A DNA stretch of 64,000 nt from Anaerolineaceae bacterium. GTDB lineage: Bacteria > Chloroflexota > Anaerolineae > Anaerolineales > Anaerolineaceae. The position numbers were made by a program, and so were the translations under genes. Shown here piece after piece: positions 37,878 to 44,914 of this stretch. Under the pieces are notes generated by a model. That model saw only the letters and a list, made by a program, of their open reading frames with translations, had not been told where the DNA came from and did not search any database. Where the stretch lies: positions 1 to 64,000 of the forward strand of contig PABH01000072.1 of NCBI GenBank assembly GCA_002702705.1, given 5' to 3'. The first letter of the stretch is position 1; every line of letters begins with the position of its first letter.

Positions 37878-39326
37878 ATGGACAAAGATCTCGCCTCTGT
37901 GCAAGAAGCTCGTGAACGCATTTCAAAAGCCCATGAAGCCTGGCAAATTTGGAGTAAAGCCACTCAGGCTGAAGTGGATCGGGTTTGTGAAGCAATGGCT
38001 GATGCCGCATTTCAAGCATCAGAGCGTCTGGGTTTAATGGCACATGAAGAAACTGGTTACGGTGTCCCTGAACACAAAAAACTAAAAAATGTTGTTGGCT
38101 CAAAAATGGTATGGGAAAGCATCCGCGCAGAAAAAACCGTTGGCGTTATCAACTTTGACAGAGAAAAACGCATCAGTGAGATCGCCTGGCCAATGGGCGT
38201 CATTGTGGCACTTGTCCCATCAACCAATCCAACTTCAACTGCTTTCTTTAAATCATTAATTTCAGTAAAAGCGAGAAACGCAATTGTCGTTTCACCTCAC
38301 CCTTCGGCTGCCCGCTGCACGTATGAAGCAGTTTTTGTTATGGCTCAGGCTGCTGAAAAAGCAGGCGCACCTCAAGGACTGATCAGCTGTATGCAGCAAG
38401 TTTCATTAGAAGGCACGAACGAACTAATGTCCCATCGCAAAACAGCATTAATTTTGGCAACGGGTGGAACACCAATGGTACGTGCAGCACATTCAACCGG
38501 AAAACCGGCTTACGGAGTTGGACCGGGAAATGTGCCTGTTTATGTCGACCGCTCAGCGGATCTTCAAAAAGCTGCCAAATATATTGTTGCCAGCAAAGCA
38601 TTTGATTGCTCCACCATTTGTGCTACGGAACAAGCCGTCGTAGCAGACCGCCCAATCGCAAAACAATTGGCTGATCTGATGTATTCAGAAGGTGCTTATT
38701 TTTGTAATGAAAAAGAAACTGATCTCTTAAGAAAAACTGTTTTTAATCCGAACGGCAGCATGAATGTAAATGTTGTAGGGAAACCAGCTCAATTTGTTGC
38801 ATCCTTTGCTGGTTTTTCCGTTCCGGATACAGCCAGAATTCTGGTAACTCCGCTGGTGGATATCGGTCGAAACGAACCTCTTTCCCACGAAAAATTAACT
38901 ACGGTTTTAGGCTGGTATGAAGTTGATGGCTGGGAACAAGGCTGTGACGTCTCGATGGCATTAATCGCATCCGGTGGAACGGGTCACACTCAAATTATCC
39001 ATGCCCAAAATGAGGATGTAATTTTAAAATTTGGTCTTGAAAAACCAGTATTTCGAATATTGGTAAACACAATGGGAACCGTCGGTGCAGTGGGTTTAAC
39101 TTCTGGTCTGACACCTTCCTTTACTCTTGGTTCTGGCGGAATTGGTGGAGCCATTACCGGTGATAACATAACTGCCCGGCATTTAATTAACATAAAACGG
39201 CTGGCTTATGAATTATATGAACCACCTGCTGAAATACTAACTCCGGTATCAATTCCAAATTTAACATCATTAAGTGAATTAGAACCTTTTGTGGAAAAAA
39301 CCTTGCAAGAAATATTAAATCTGTAA
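37878..39326 (+). CDS. CoA-acylating aldehyde dehydrogenase, microcompartment cargo (PduP/EutE-like)
   Basis: A 482-residue dehydrogenase of the EutE/PduP/AdhE-N group. AWPMGVIVALVPSTNPTST is the cofactor-side motif, and catalytic C248 lies in STICATEQAVV, a context typical of acylating enzymes. GSGGIGGAITGDNI near residue 420 is also typical. After a Pro-containing linker the last 20 or so residues (SLSELEPFVEKTLQEIL) look like an amphipathic encapsulation helix. It would turn the aldehyde released by the aldolase into acyl-CoA with NAD reduction inside the shell. Confidence 0.92.
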   Translation: MDKDLASVQEARERISKAHEAWQIWSKATQAEVDRVCEAMADAAFQASERLGLMAHEETGYGVPEHKKLKNVVGSKMVWESIRAEKTVGVINFDREKRISEIAWPMGVIVALVPSTNPTSTAFFKSLISVKARNAIVVSPHPSAARCTYEAVFVMAQAAEKAGAPQGLISCMQQVSLEGTNELMSHRKTALILATGGTPMVRAAHSTGKPAYGVGPGNVPVYVDRSADLQKAAKYIVASKAFDCSTICATEQAVVADRPIAKQLADLMYSEGAYFCNEKETDLLRKTVFNPNGSMNVNVVGKPAQFVASFAGFSVPDTARILVTPLVDIGRNEPLSHEKLTTVLGWYEVDGWEQGCDVSMALIASGGTGHTQIIHAQNEDVILKFGLEKPVFRILVNTMGTVGAVGLTSGLTPSFTLGSGGIGGAITGDNITARHLINIKRLAYELYEPPAEILTPVSIPNLTSLSELEPFVEKTLQEILNL

Positions 39327-39328
39327 AT

Positions 39329-39378
39329 AACCATCGAAACTGGATGGTTTTTTAACCTAAATTCAAACGTGTTATAAC
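39329..39378 (+). promoter_or_regulatory. Terminator-like hairpin followed by an internal promoter
   Basis: AACCATC GAAACTG GATGGTT followed by T residues (39329-39353) resembles a weak intrinsic terminator. TTTAAC (39351-39356), 16 bases, TATAAC (39373-39378) just after it could restart transcription ahead of the shell genes. Confidence 0.4.
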
Positions 39379-39398
39379 GAACAGAAAGGAAAGTAACG

Positions 39399-39713
39399 TT
39401 GGATACTTCATTAATCGCTTTAGGAATGGTCGAAACCCAGGGTCTGGTTGGTGCAATTGAAGCCGCAGATGCCATGGTGAAAGCTGCCAATGTTGAGTTA
39501 ATCGGCTCAGAATATATTGGTGGAGGCTTCGTAACCGTAATGGTGCGTGGTGATGTTGGTGCAGTTAAAGCAGCTACAGATGCCGGTGCAGCTGCTGCGA
39601 AACGCGTTGGCGAATTAGCCTCAGTCCATGTTATTCCCCGCCCCCATTCAGATATCGAAATGATCCTTCCACAACGCTCTAAGGGTCAGTTCGGTGGACG
39701 TGGAAAAGAGTAA
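39399..39713 (+). CDS. BMC-H hexameric shell protein
   Basis: 104 residues with one BMC domain. It starts at a TTG preceded by [30 protein letters not shown] is the canonical opening and [12 protein letters not shown] the canonical end of the domain. The pore-region sequence is [19 protein letters not shown]. It forms the facets of the shell and is the only BMC-H in the window, followed after 9 bases by BMC-T. Confidence 0.95.
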   Translation: MDTSLIALGMVETQGLVGAIEAADAMVKAANVELIGSEYIGGGFVTVMVRGDVGAVKAATDAGAAAAKRVGELASVHVIPRPHSDIEMILPQRSKGQFGGRGKE

Positions 39714-39722
39714 TAAATCATA

Positions 39723-40349
39723 ATGGCTCAGGATTTTTCACTTCGCTGTTATTGCTATATAGACCGGATGCAAGCGCAATATGCTGCTTTTGTTGGCTCA
39801 GTCACCCAAGGTGACCTGCCCACAGAGGGTATGGCGGCTCTGTATGTTGAAATGGCGCCAGGAAACGAAGTGTTTCGGATCGTTGATGTTGCAGTAAAAG
39901 CAACCGAAGCCCGCCCTGGTGCACAAATTGTGGAACGTGAGTTTGGCATGTTTGAAATTCACTCCACAAGTCAATCTGCTGTTTTGGAAGCTGGTCAGGT
40001 CGTTTTAGACCGATTAGGTTTATCCATCAATGATCGCATTCGCCCAAGTGTTGTTTCCACTCAAGTCATCACTCGCATTGACCCGTACCAGTCTCAATTG
40101 ATTAACCGCTTCCGAAGAGGAAGTATGTTGGTACCAGGTGAAACTTTACTTGTCTTGGAATGTGCGCCAGCAGCTTATATTAATTATGCTGTTAACGAAG
40201 CGGAAAAATCAGCCAGCATCAAGGTCATTCATGTTTCTTCCGTTGGACGATTTGGCAGAATGTGGTTAAGTGGTTCTGAGTCAGAAATTATCACTGCCCG
40301 AGATGCCGCCATTCGTGCGATGGAAAGTTTAGAAGGCCAGCCAGAATAG
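39723..40349 (+). CDS. BMC-T trimeric shell protein (tandem BMC domains)
   Basis: 208 residues formed by two BMC domains in tandem (about 15-100 and 110-200). MAALYVEMAPGNEVFRIVDV and ARPGAQIVEREFGMFEIH belong to the first; LVLECAPAAYINYAVNEAEK and VHVSSVGRFGRMWLSG to the second. Trimers act as pseudohexameric facet tiles with a larger, often gated pore for metabolites or cofactors. It lies between the BMC-H gene and the scaffold gene. Confidence 0.92.
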   Translation: MAQDFSLRCYCYIDRMQAQYAAFVGSVTQGDLPTEGMAALYVEMAPGNEVFRIVDVAVKATEARPGAQIVEREFGMFEIHSTSQSAVLEAGQVVLDRLGLSINDRIRPSVVSTQVITRIDPYQSQLINRFRRGSMLVPGETLLVLECAPAAYINYAVNEAEKSASIKVIHVSSVGRFGRMWLSGSESEIITARDAAIRAMESLEGQPE

Positions 40350-40374
40350 GTAACGTCGATTTCGGAGGTGTTTC

Positions 40375-40905
40375 ATCGGTAAAACATTTTATACAGATCA
40401 CGATATTGAAGATTTGGTTAAACGCGGCACGATGTCTCTCACATTAAATGACAATATCGTCCTGACCGATCTTGCCTATGAAAAAGCAAGGCTGCTGGGA
40501 ATGAGTTTGATTACAGCCAAATACAACAGCCCACCTGCTGCACCAGTACGTCCTTATCTCTCAAAAGAGCAAAACAACAAATCTTTGCCTTTAAAACCCG
40601 CTGGAGCGCTTCCCTTTTTTTCTGGCGAGTCAATTAGTTATTCTCCAAATCAAGTTGTTTACAATACCAAACCAACTGCCCCAATAGAAAATCTCCAACC
40701 CGGGTTAACCCCATTAGCAAAAACAACGTCCGTAGCAGATGGTTTTCCACCCGGATATCCAGTTGCGTTTTCAGGTCACAAACCAGATAAAAACCAAATT
40801 CGCCAGCAAATAATTGAAAAAGTAAATCTTCGTTACGGAAAAATTGATCAAAATTTATTAGACAAGATCATTCAAAGAGCACTCTCCAATGCAGGGATAG
40901 AATAA
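40375..40905 (+). CDS. Probable microcompartment scaffold/cargo-linker protein, AUC start inferred
   Basis: About 176 residues. N-terminal domain (1-63) shares 33 identical residues with the extra domain of the aldolase, including DLAYEKA and PPAAPxRPYLS. A low-complexity, Pro-rich linker (about 64-135) leads to a C-terminal helical segment (about 138-176, QQIIEKVNLRYGKIDQNLL). The first standard start, TTG at 40414, would cut off 13 conserved residues. Instead GGAGG (40364-40368) lies six bases before ATC at 40375, exactly where the aldolase has its ATG, and an in-frame TAA at 40351 limits anything earlier. No enzyme motif is seen; a domain that brings cargo and shell together is the likeliest role. 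Confidence 0.75.
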   Translation: MGKTFYTDHDIEDLVKRGTMSLTLNDNIVLTDLAYEKARLLGMSLITAKYNSPPAAPVRPYLSKEQNNKSLPLKPAGALPFFSGESISYSPNQVVYNTKPTAPIENLQPGLTPLAKTTSVADGFPPGYPVAFSGHKPDKNQIRQQIIEKVNLRYGKIDQNLLDKIIQRALSNAGIE

Positions 40906-40906
40906 A

Positions 40907-41227
40907 ATGTTGCTTGGAATTGTAAAAGGAAATGCTGTTTGCACCATCAAATACCCCGGTATGGAAGGGTTAAAACTATTGGTAGTCCAACCGGTAAACC
41001 GCCATTTGGAATCGGTTGGACTACTGCAAGTTGCTGCTGATGCAACCTTTGCAGGTGAGGGAGATTTATGTGTTATGGTGCGTTCCAGAGAAGCCACATT
41101 GGCCTTACATGAACCGAGACCTTTACCGGTTGATTTGGCATTGGTCGGCATCGTAGATCAATTATTTGTAAAACCTGACGAAGAATTTGATCTCATCCTA
41201 AAAAAAGGGTTTAACCCCTATTCGTAA
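40907..41227 (+). CDS. BMC-P vertex pentamer protein (EutN/CcmL family)
   Basis: 106 residues: MLLGIVKGNAVCTIKYPGMEGLKLL... has the family layout with a short first loop, followed by AGEGDLCVMVRSREA and VDLALVGIVDQL. A second pentamer paralog, starting one base after the scaffold stop. A slightly longer C-terminal tail than the other two. Multiple BMC-P genes in one cluster may form distinct vertices. Confidence 0.9.
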   Translation: MLLGIVKGNAVCTIKYPGMEGLKLLVVQPVNRHLESVGLLQVAADATFAGEGDLCVMVRSREATLALHEPRPLPVDLALVGIVDQLFVKPDEEFDLILKKGFNPYS

Positions 41228-41239
41228 ACCAGGAGTTTT

Positions 41240-41518
41240 ATGGAGTTAGGCAAAGTAGTTGGTACAGTGGTAACCAGCGTGGGTCACGACCATTATAAAA
41301 ACCGGCGGATATTAATAGTTCGCCCATTATCCTTACAATCGGAATCTACTTCGGATGATTTTATTGCTTTGGATAATTCGCAGGCTGGTATCGGTGACAC
41401 CGTTTTGGTTTTACGCGAGGGAACTGGCGCCCGGCAAGTTTTGGAAAACCCTCAAGGAAGCATTATTTCTGTCATCGTAGGCATTATCGATTCCGTATAT
41501 CTGGAATCAATCGATTAA
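41240..41518 (+). CDS. BMC-P vertex pentamer protein (EutN/CcmL family)
   Basis: 92 residues: MELGKVVGTVVTSVGHDHYK, RRILIVRPLSL, QAGIGDTVLVLREGTGARQ and ISVIVGIIDSVYLE follow the EutN order closely. The ATG comes after AGGAG. Third pentamer gene and last gene of the shell operon. Confidence 0.92.
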   Translation: MELGKVVGTVVTSVGHDHYKNRRILIVRPLSLQSESTSDDFIALDNSQAGIGDTVLVLREGTGARQVLENPQGSIISVIVGIIDSVYLESID

Positions 41519-41801
41519 CCAATTTTTTTCTCTGTTCATCTTTTAAATTAGTCAACCCAGCAGATGGGTAACTTTCATAAAAATTGCTACTTGAAACGAG
41601 CAAAACGAAATAGGTTTGACAATCAAGTAACCTTCTAAGATTTTTTGTTTGCTTGCCATTGTTTAATAAAGTTGTTAGCAAATAACCATTATCCATTTTT
41701 AATTAATTGACTAGGTTTAATAAACATGTTATTATCTGAACTAAAGTTCTTAATGATACAATTGTTCTTAAATTATTTTTTCGTAAATGGAGTAAATGAT
41801 T
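41519..41801 (+). promoter_or_regulatory. Intergenic control region before the transketolase/RuBisCO-like operon
   Basis: No gene is seen in 283 bases. Near its end are a palindrome GAACT AA AGTTC (41738-41749) and ACAATTGTTC (41758-41767), which shares eight to nine bases with the TGAACAATTGTT operator core in reverse. These lie 35-65 bases before the first start codon, so this second operon is probably under the same regulator. Confidence 0.45.
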
Positions 41802-42746
41802 ATGTCCCTTGATGCTAAAACTGATACACACTCCACCTGGCAAAAAGAAACCCAAAAAATTGCAGACAATATTCGTTTACGGGTTCTTGAACACACCTTA
41901 AACAATAATGGTGGGTATATGAGTCAGGCATGTTCTTCAGCTGAATTATTCGCGGCTTTATATACAAAAATATTAAATATTGGTCCGAGTGAAGCACCGA
42001 TGGTTCCCCCACCCTTTTTAGGGGTTCCAGCAAATGACAACCCCCACTACCAAACCGGACGAGGTTATAACGGTCCCATTCAGCCGGATTTAGACCGTTT
42101 CATCTTTTCCCCTGCTCACTATGCATTGGTTTTATACACTGCTTTAATAGAAGTCGGCCGTATGTCACCGGAAGGATTAAAACAATTTAATCAAGATGGC
42201 AGCTCCGTAGAAATGATTGGCGCAGAACATTCACCAGGATGTGAATTAACCAACGGTTCATTAGCACAAGCTGTCAGCCAGGCTGTAGGCATTGCGTTAG
42301 CACGTCGATTTAAAGGTGATACGGGACGGGTTGTTGTAATGATGTCCGATGGAGAATTTCATGAGGGTCAGGTTTGGGAAGCCGTTGAATCCATGTCTTT
42401 TTATAAACTTGATTCGATGATTGTTTACGTGGATGTAAATGGGCAATGTTGTGATGGAAAAATGTGTGATGTAATGGATGTTGAGCCCCTCCAATCTCGA
42501 TTAGAAGCATTTGGTGCTCGTGTTTTCAGCGTGGATGCCCACGATTTGGATGCCCTTTTAGCTCCTTCCCAGGTCGAACCTGATGGACGGCCAATTTTTG
42601 TTTTATGTTATTCCAACCCAACCAAAGGCCTCGACCTGTTGGAAACTCGGGCTCCTAAATTGCATTACCTTCGATTTACAAGTGAAGAGGAACGAGAAAC
42701 CTACCGGTTAGAATATCAAAAAATGCTAAAAGAGCGTGCCAATTAG
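41802..42746 (+). CDS. Split transketolase, N-terminal (TPP pyrophosphate-binding) subunit
   Basis: A 314-residue protein equal to the first domain of transketolase. The TPP/metal motif is MMSDGEFHEGQVWEA followed by VDVNGQ at the usual distance. MIGAEHSPGCELTNGSLAQA is the phosphosugar/cofactor loop. I start at the ATG at 41802, nine bases after GGAG, not at the one two codons earlier. It works with the next gene product. Split transketolases of this type are known for apulose 4-phosphate as well as for pentose phosphates, so the substrate cannot be assigned by sequence. Confidence 0.85.
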   Translation: MSLDAKTDTHSTWQKETQKIADNIRLRVLEHTLNNNGGYMSQACSSAELFAALYTKILNIGPSEAPMVPPPFLGVPANDNPHYQTGRGYNGPIQPDLDRFIFSPAHYALVLYTALIEVGRMSPEGLKQFNQDGSSVEMIGAEHSPGCELTNGSLAQAVSQAVGIALARRFKGDTGRVVVMMSDGEFHEGQVWEAVESMSFYKLDSMIVYVDVNGQCCDGKMCDVMDVEPLQSRLEAFGARVFSVDAHDLDALLAPSQVEPDGRPIFVLCYSNPTKGLDLLETRAPKLHYLRFTSEEERETYRLEYQKMLKERAN

Positions 42747-42767
42747 CGCAGGAAGGATCGCAAAATA

Positions 42768-43775
42768 ATGGAAATATTAACAAAAGTACATGCACACAAT
42801 TTGGTAGCTTGGGCAAAAGACAAACCACAAGTGTTGGCCTTATCCGCCGATCTAACCAGCTCTACCGAGATTGATTTATTCAAAAATGTCTATCCGGAAA
42901 GATTTATTTCATTTGGTTTGGCAGAACAAAACATGATGAGTGCTGCAGGAGGCTTGGCAAGAGAAGGCTTTTTACCCTTTATCCACACCTTTGCCGTTTT
43001 CATTTACAGGCGCGCTTTTGACCAATTGATTGATTCCGTTGCTTATCCCAATCTGCCCGTCCGGATGGTTGGTTTTTTGCCTGGCATCACCACCCCAGGC
43101 GGCATCACCCACCAGGCCATTGAAGATGTCGCTTTATTACGAGCGGTTCCTAATATGACCATTTTGGAAGTAGGGGATGTCACAGATATTGAAAGCGTTT
43201 TAAAGGTATCTGAAAACATTCCAGGACCAATCTATTTCCGTATGCTGCGTGGAGAAGTCCCCCGATTATTTGCTAAAGACGAACCATTTATTTTTAACCA
43301 GGCACGTGTCCTTTGTGAAGGAACCGATATTACCTTGATTTCTAGCGGCATCTGTACCGAAGAAGCGATCCGTGCCACCGCTGTTTTGAAACGTATGGGT
43401 GTTTCCATTCAGCATATGCATGTTTCCACTTTAAAACCCTTTACTGATCCACAAATCCCAGCTGCTTGTGCCAAAGCAAAAATTGGCGTCATAACGATGG
43501 AAAATCACACCATCGTGGGTGGTGTTGGTTCCGCTGTAGCAGAGATCATGGCGGAAAATGCAATTGCTAAACCACTGAAACGAATTGGATTAAAAGATAC
43601 CTTTGCCCATGGAGCAAGCCGTCCTTATTTAATGCGCGAATACGAACTCGATGCCCTGGCGTTGGTTAAAACAGTCGAAAAATTGCTGGGACACGAACTT
43701 GATATCACCGAAACAGACTTAAAAGCCGTACGCTTGGAAGCCGTGCACAGTACCGCAAAAGCGGAGGCACTCTAA
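42768..43775 (+). CDS. Split transketolase, C-terminal (pyrimidine-binding) subunit
   Basis: A 335-residue protein with the transketolase Pyr and C-terminal domains. The cofactor-activating Glu lies in GLAEQNMMSAAGGLA (near residue 53), and GGITHQAIEDVALLRAVPNM is the family signature. Partner of the subunit encoded 21 bases upstream. Its stop codon overlaps the ATG of the RuBisCO-like gene by one base, so the two are translationally coupled and probably act in one pathway. Confidence 0.87.
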   Translation: MEILTKVHAHNLVAWAKDKPQVLALSADLTSSTEIDLFKNVYPERFISFGLAEQNMMSAAGGLAREGFLPFIHTFAVFIYRRAFDQLIDSVAYPNLPVRMVGFLPGITTPGGITHQAIEDVALLRAVPNMTILEVGDVTDIESVLKVSENIPGPIYFRMLRGEVPRLFAKDEPFIFNQARVLCEGTDITLISSGICTEEAIRATAVLKRMGVSIQHMHVSTLKPFTDPQIPAACAKAKIGVITMENHTIVGGVGSAVAEIMAENAIAKPLKRIGLKDTFAHGASRPYLMREYELDALALVKTVEKLLGHELDITETDLKAVRLEAVHSTAKAEAL

Positions 43776-44914
43776 TGTACACCATTTCTCCAAAGTTATC
43801 GGGAGAACGTTTCCAGGTCACCTACCGGTTTACCAGCACAAAACAGGAAGCTGAACAAAAAGCAATGGATGCTTGCCTGGAACAGACCGTTGAATTTCCA
43901 GCTGATTTATTACCTCCTGGTGATATTCCCGATTTTATTGTTGGTCAAGTTGAAAGTTTTTCATCTTCATCCGATTCAACACACCTGGTCACGCTCAGTT
44001 ATCCTGTCGAAAACGCAGGATTTGACCTAGTTCAATTATTAAATATGATTTTTGGTAATTCCAGTATCAAACCGGGTGTTCGGGTTGAAAAATTAGACTT
44101 ACCTCAAAGCATATTAGGTCAATTTAAAGGTCCCCGCTTCGGTCAAAACGGTTTACGAGAGCGATTAGATGCCCCGATCCGCCCCATGTTGTGCAGCGCG
44201 ATCAAACCTATGGGTATGTCCCCAAAAGATCTGGCAAATCAGGCTTATCAATTTGCATTGGGGGGAATTGATATCATTAAAGATGATCACGGTCTTGCTG
44301 ATCAGGTTTTTTCTCCATTTGAAGAACGGGTGGCATTATGCGCTGAAGCCGTAGCCAAGGCTAATGCTCAAACGGGTTACAAATCAATTTACATGCCCAG
44401 TTTAGGCGCTAGAGCCGATCAAATTCAAGAGAAAGCCCATTATGCAAAACAAAATGGGGCTGGTGGCTTTCTGGTACCCCCGGGTTTGGTTGGTTTTGAT
44501 ATGATGCGGCTTTTAGCAGAGGACGATACGCTTGCTTTACCCATTATGGCTCATCCAGCTTTCATTGGCAGTTTTGTTACCAGTCCAGATAATGGGGTTT
44601 CGCATTATGCCTTGTTTGGTCAAATTACACGCCTTTCTGGCGCGGATGCAACCGTCTTTCCAAATTGGGGTGGTCGGTTTTCATTCAGCAAGGAAGAGTG
44701 TATCTCCATCATGGAAGGCGCTGAAGTATCAATGGGGCATATAAAACCAATTTTCCCCACACCAGGTGGCGGTATGACAATTGATCGTATTCCGGAAATG
44801 TTAGAAGTTTATGGACGTGATTTGATCTTCTTGATGGGTGGCGGTTTACACCGCATAAAACCTACGCTTGTTGAAAGCAGTCAATATTTCCGTGATTTAG
44901 TGGAGAAAATGTGA
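43775..44914 (+). CDS. RuBisCO-like protein (form IV)
   Basis: A 379-residue RuBisCO-superfamily protein, shorter than true RuBisCO. K144 (SAIKPMGMSP) matches K175 of RuBisCO and K169 (IDIIKDDHG) the carbamylated K201, but the following metal-binding Glu is replaced by H172. In the loop 6 region (PNWGGRFSFS) an Arg, R301, sits where K334 is expected, so it should not fix CO2. PGGGMT and LMGGGLHR bind phosphate. Known relatives act as a diketo-methylthiopentyl-phosphate enolase (MtnW), a methylthioribulose-phosphate isomerase, or 3-oxo-isoapionate-phosphate decarboxylase. MtnK/MtnA encoded nearby favour a 5-modified ribulose phosphate. Confidence 0.85.
   Translation: MYTISPKLSGERFQVTYRFTSTKQEAEQKAMDACLEQTVEFPADLLPPGDIPDFIVGQVESFSSSSDSTHLVTLSYPVENAGFDLVQLLNMIFGNSSIKPGVRVEKLDLPQSILGQFKGPRFGQNGLRERLDAPIRPMLCSAIKPMGMSPKDLANQAYQFALGGIDIIKDDHGLADQVFSPFEERVALCAEAVAKANAQTGYKSIYMPSLGARADQIQEKAHYAKQNGAGGFLVPPGLVGFDMMRLLAEDDTLALPIMAHPAFIGSFVTSPDNGVSHYALFGQITRLSGADATVFPNWGGRFSFSKEECISIMEGAEVSMGHIKPIFPTPGGGMTIDRIPEMLEVYGRDLIFLMGGGLHRIKPTLVESSQYFRDLVEKM

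Noticed and set aside
40414-40905. TTG at 40414 as start of the scaffold protein
   Set aside because: It would cut 13 residues that are conserved with the aldolase domain and has no ribosome site, whereas GGAGG sits ideally before ATC at 40375.
43775-44914. RuBisCO-like protein as a true CO2-fixing RuBisCO
   Set aside because: A metal-ligand Glu and the loop 6 Lys are replaced, the protein is short, and there is no phosphoribulokinase.
28991-44914. Standard methionine salvage pathway (MtnA-MtnB-MtnW-MtnX-MtnD)
   Set aside because: No MtnX or MtnD gene is present, and the shell genes and CoA-acylating dehydrogenase point to an aldehyde product; kept only as an alternative for the aldolase and RuBisCO-like protein.
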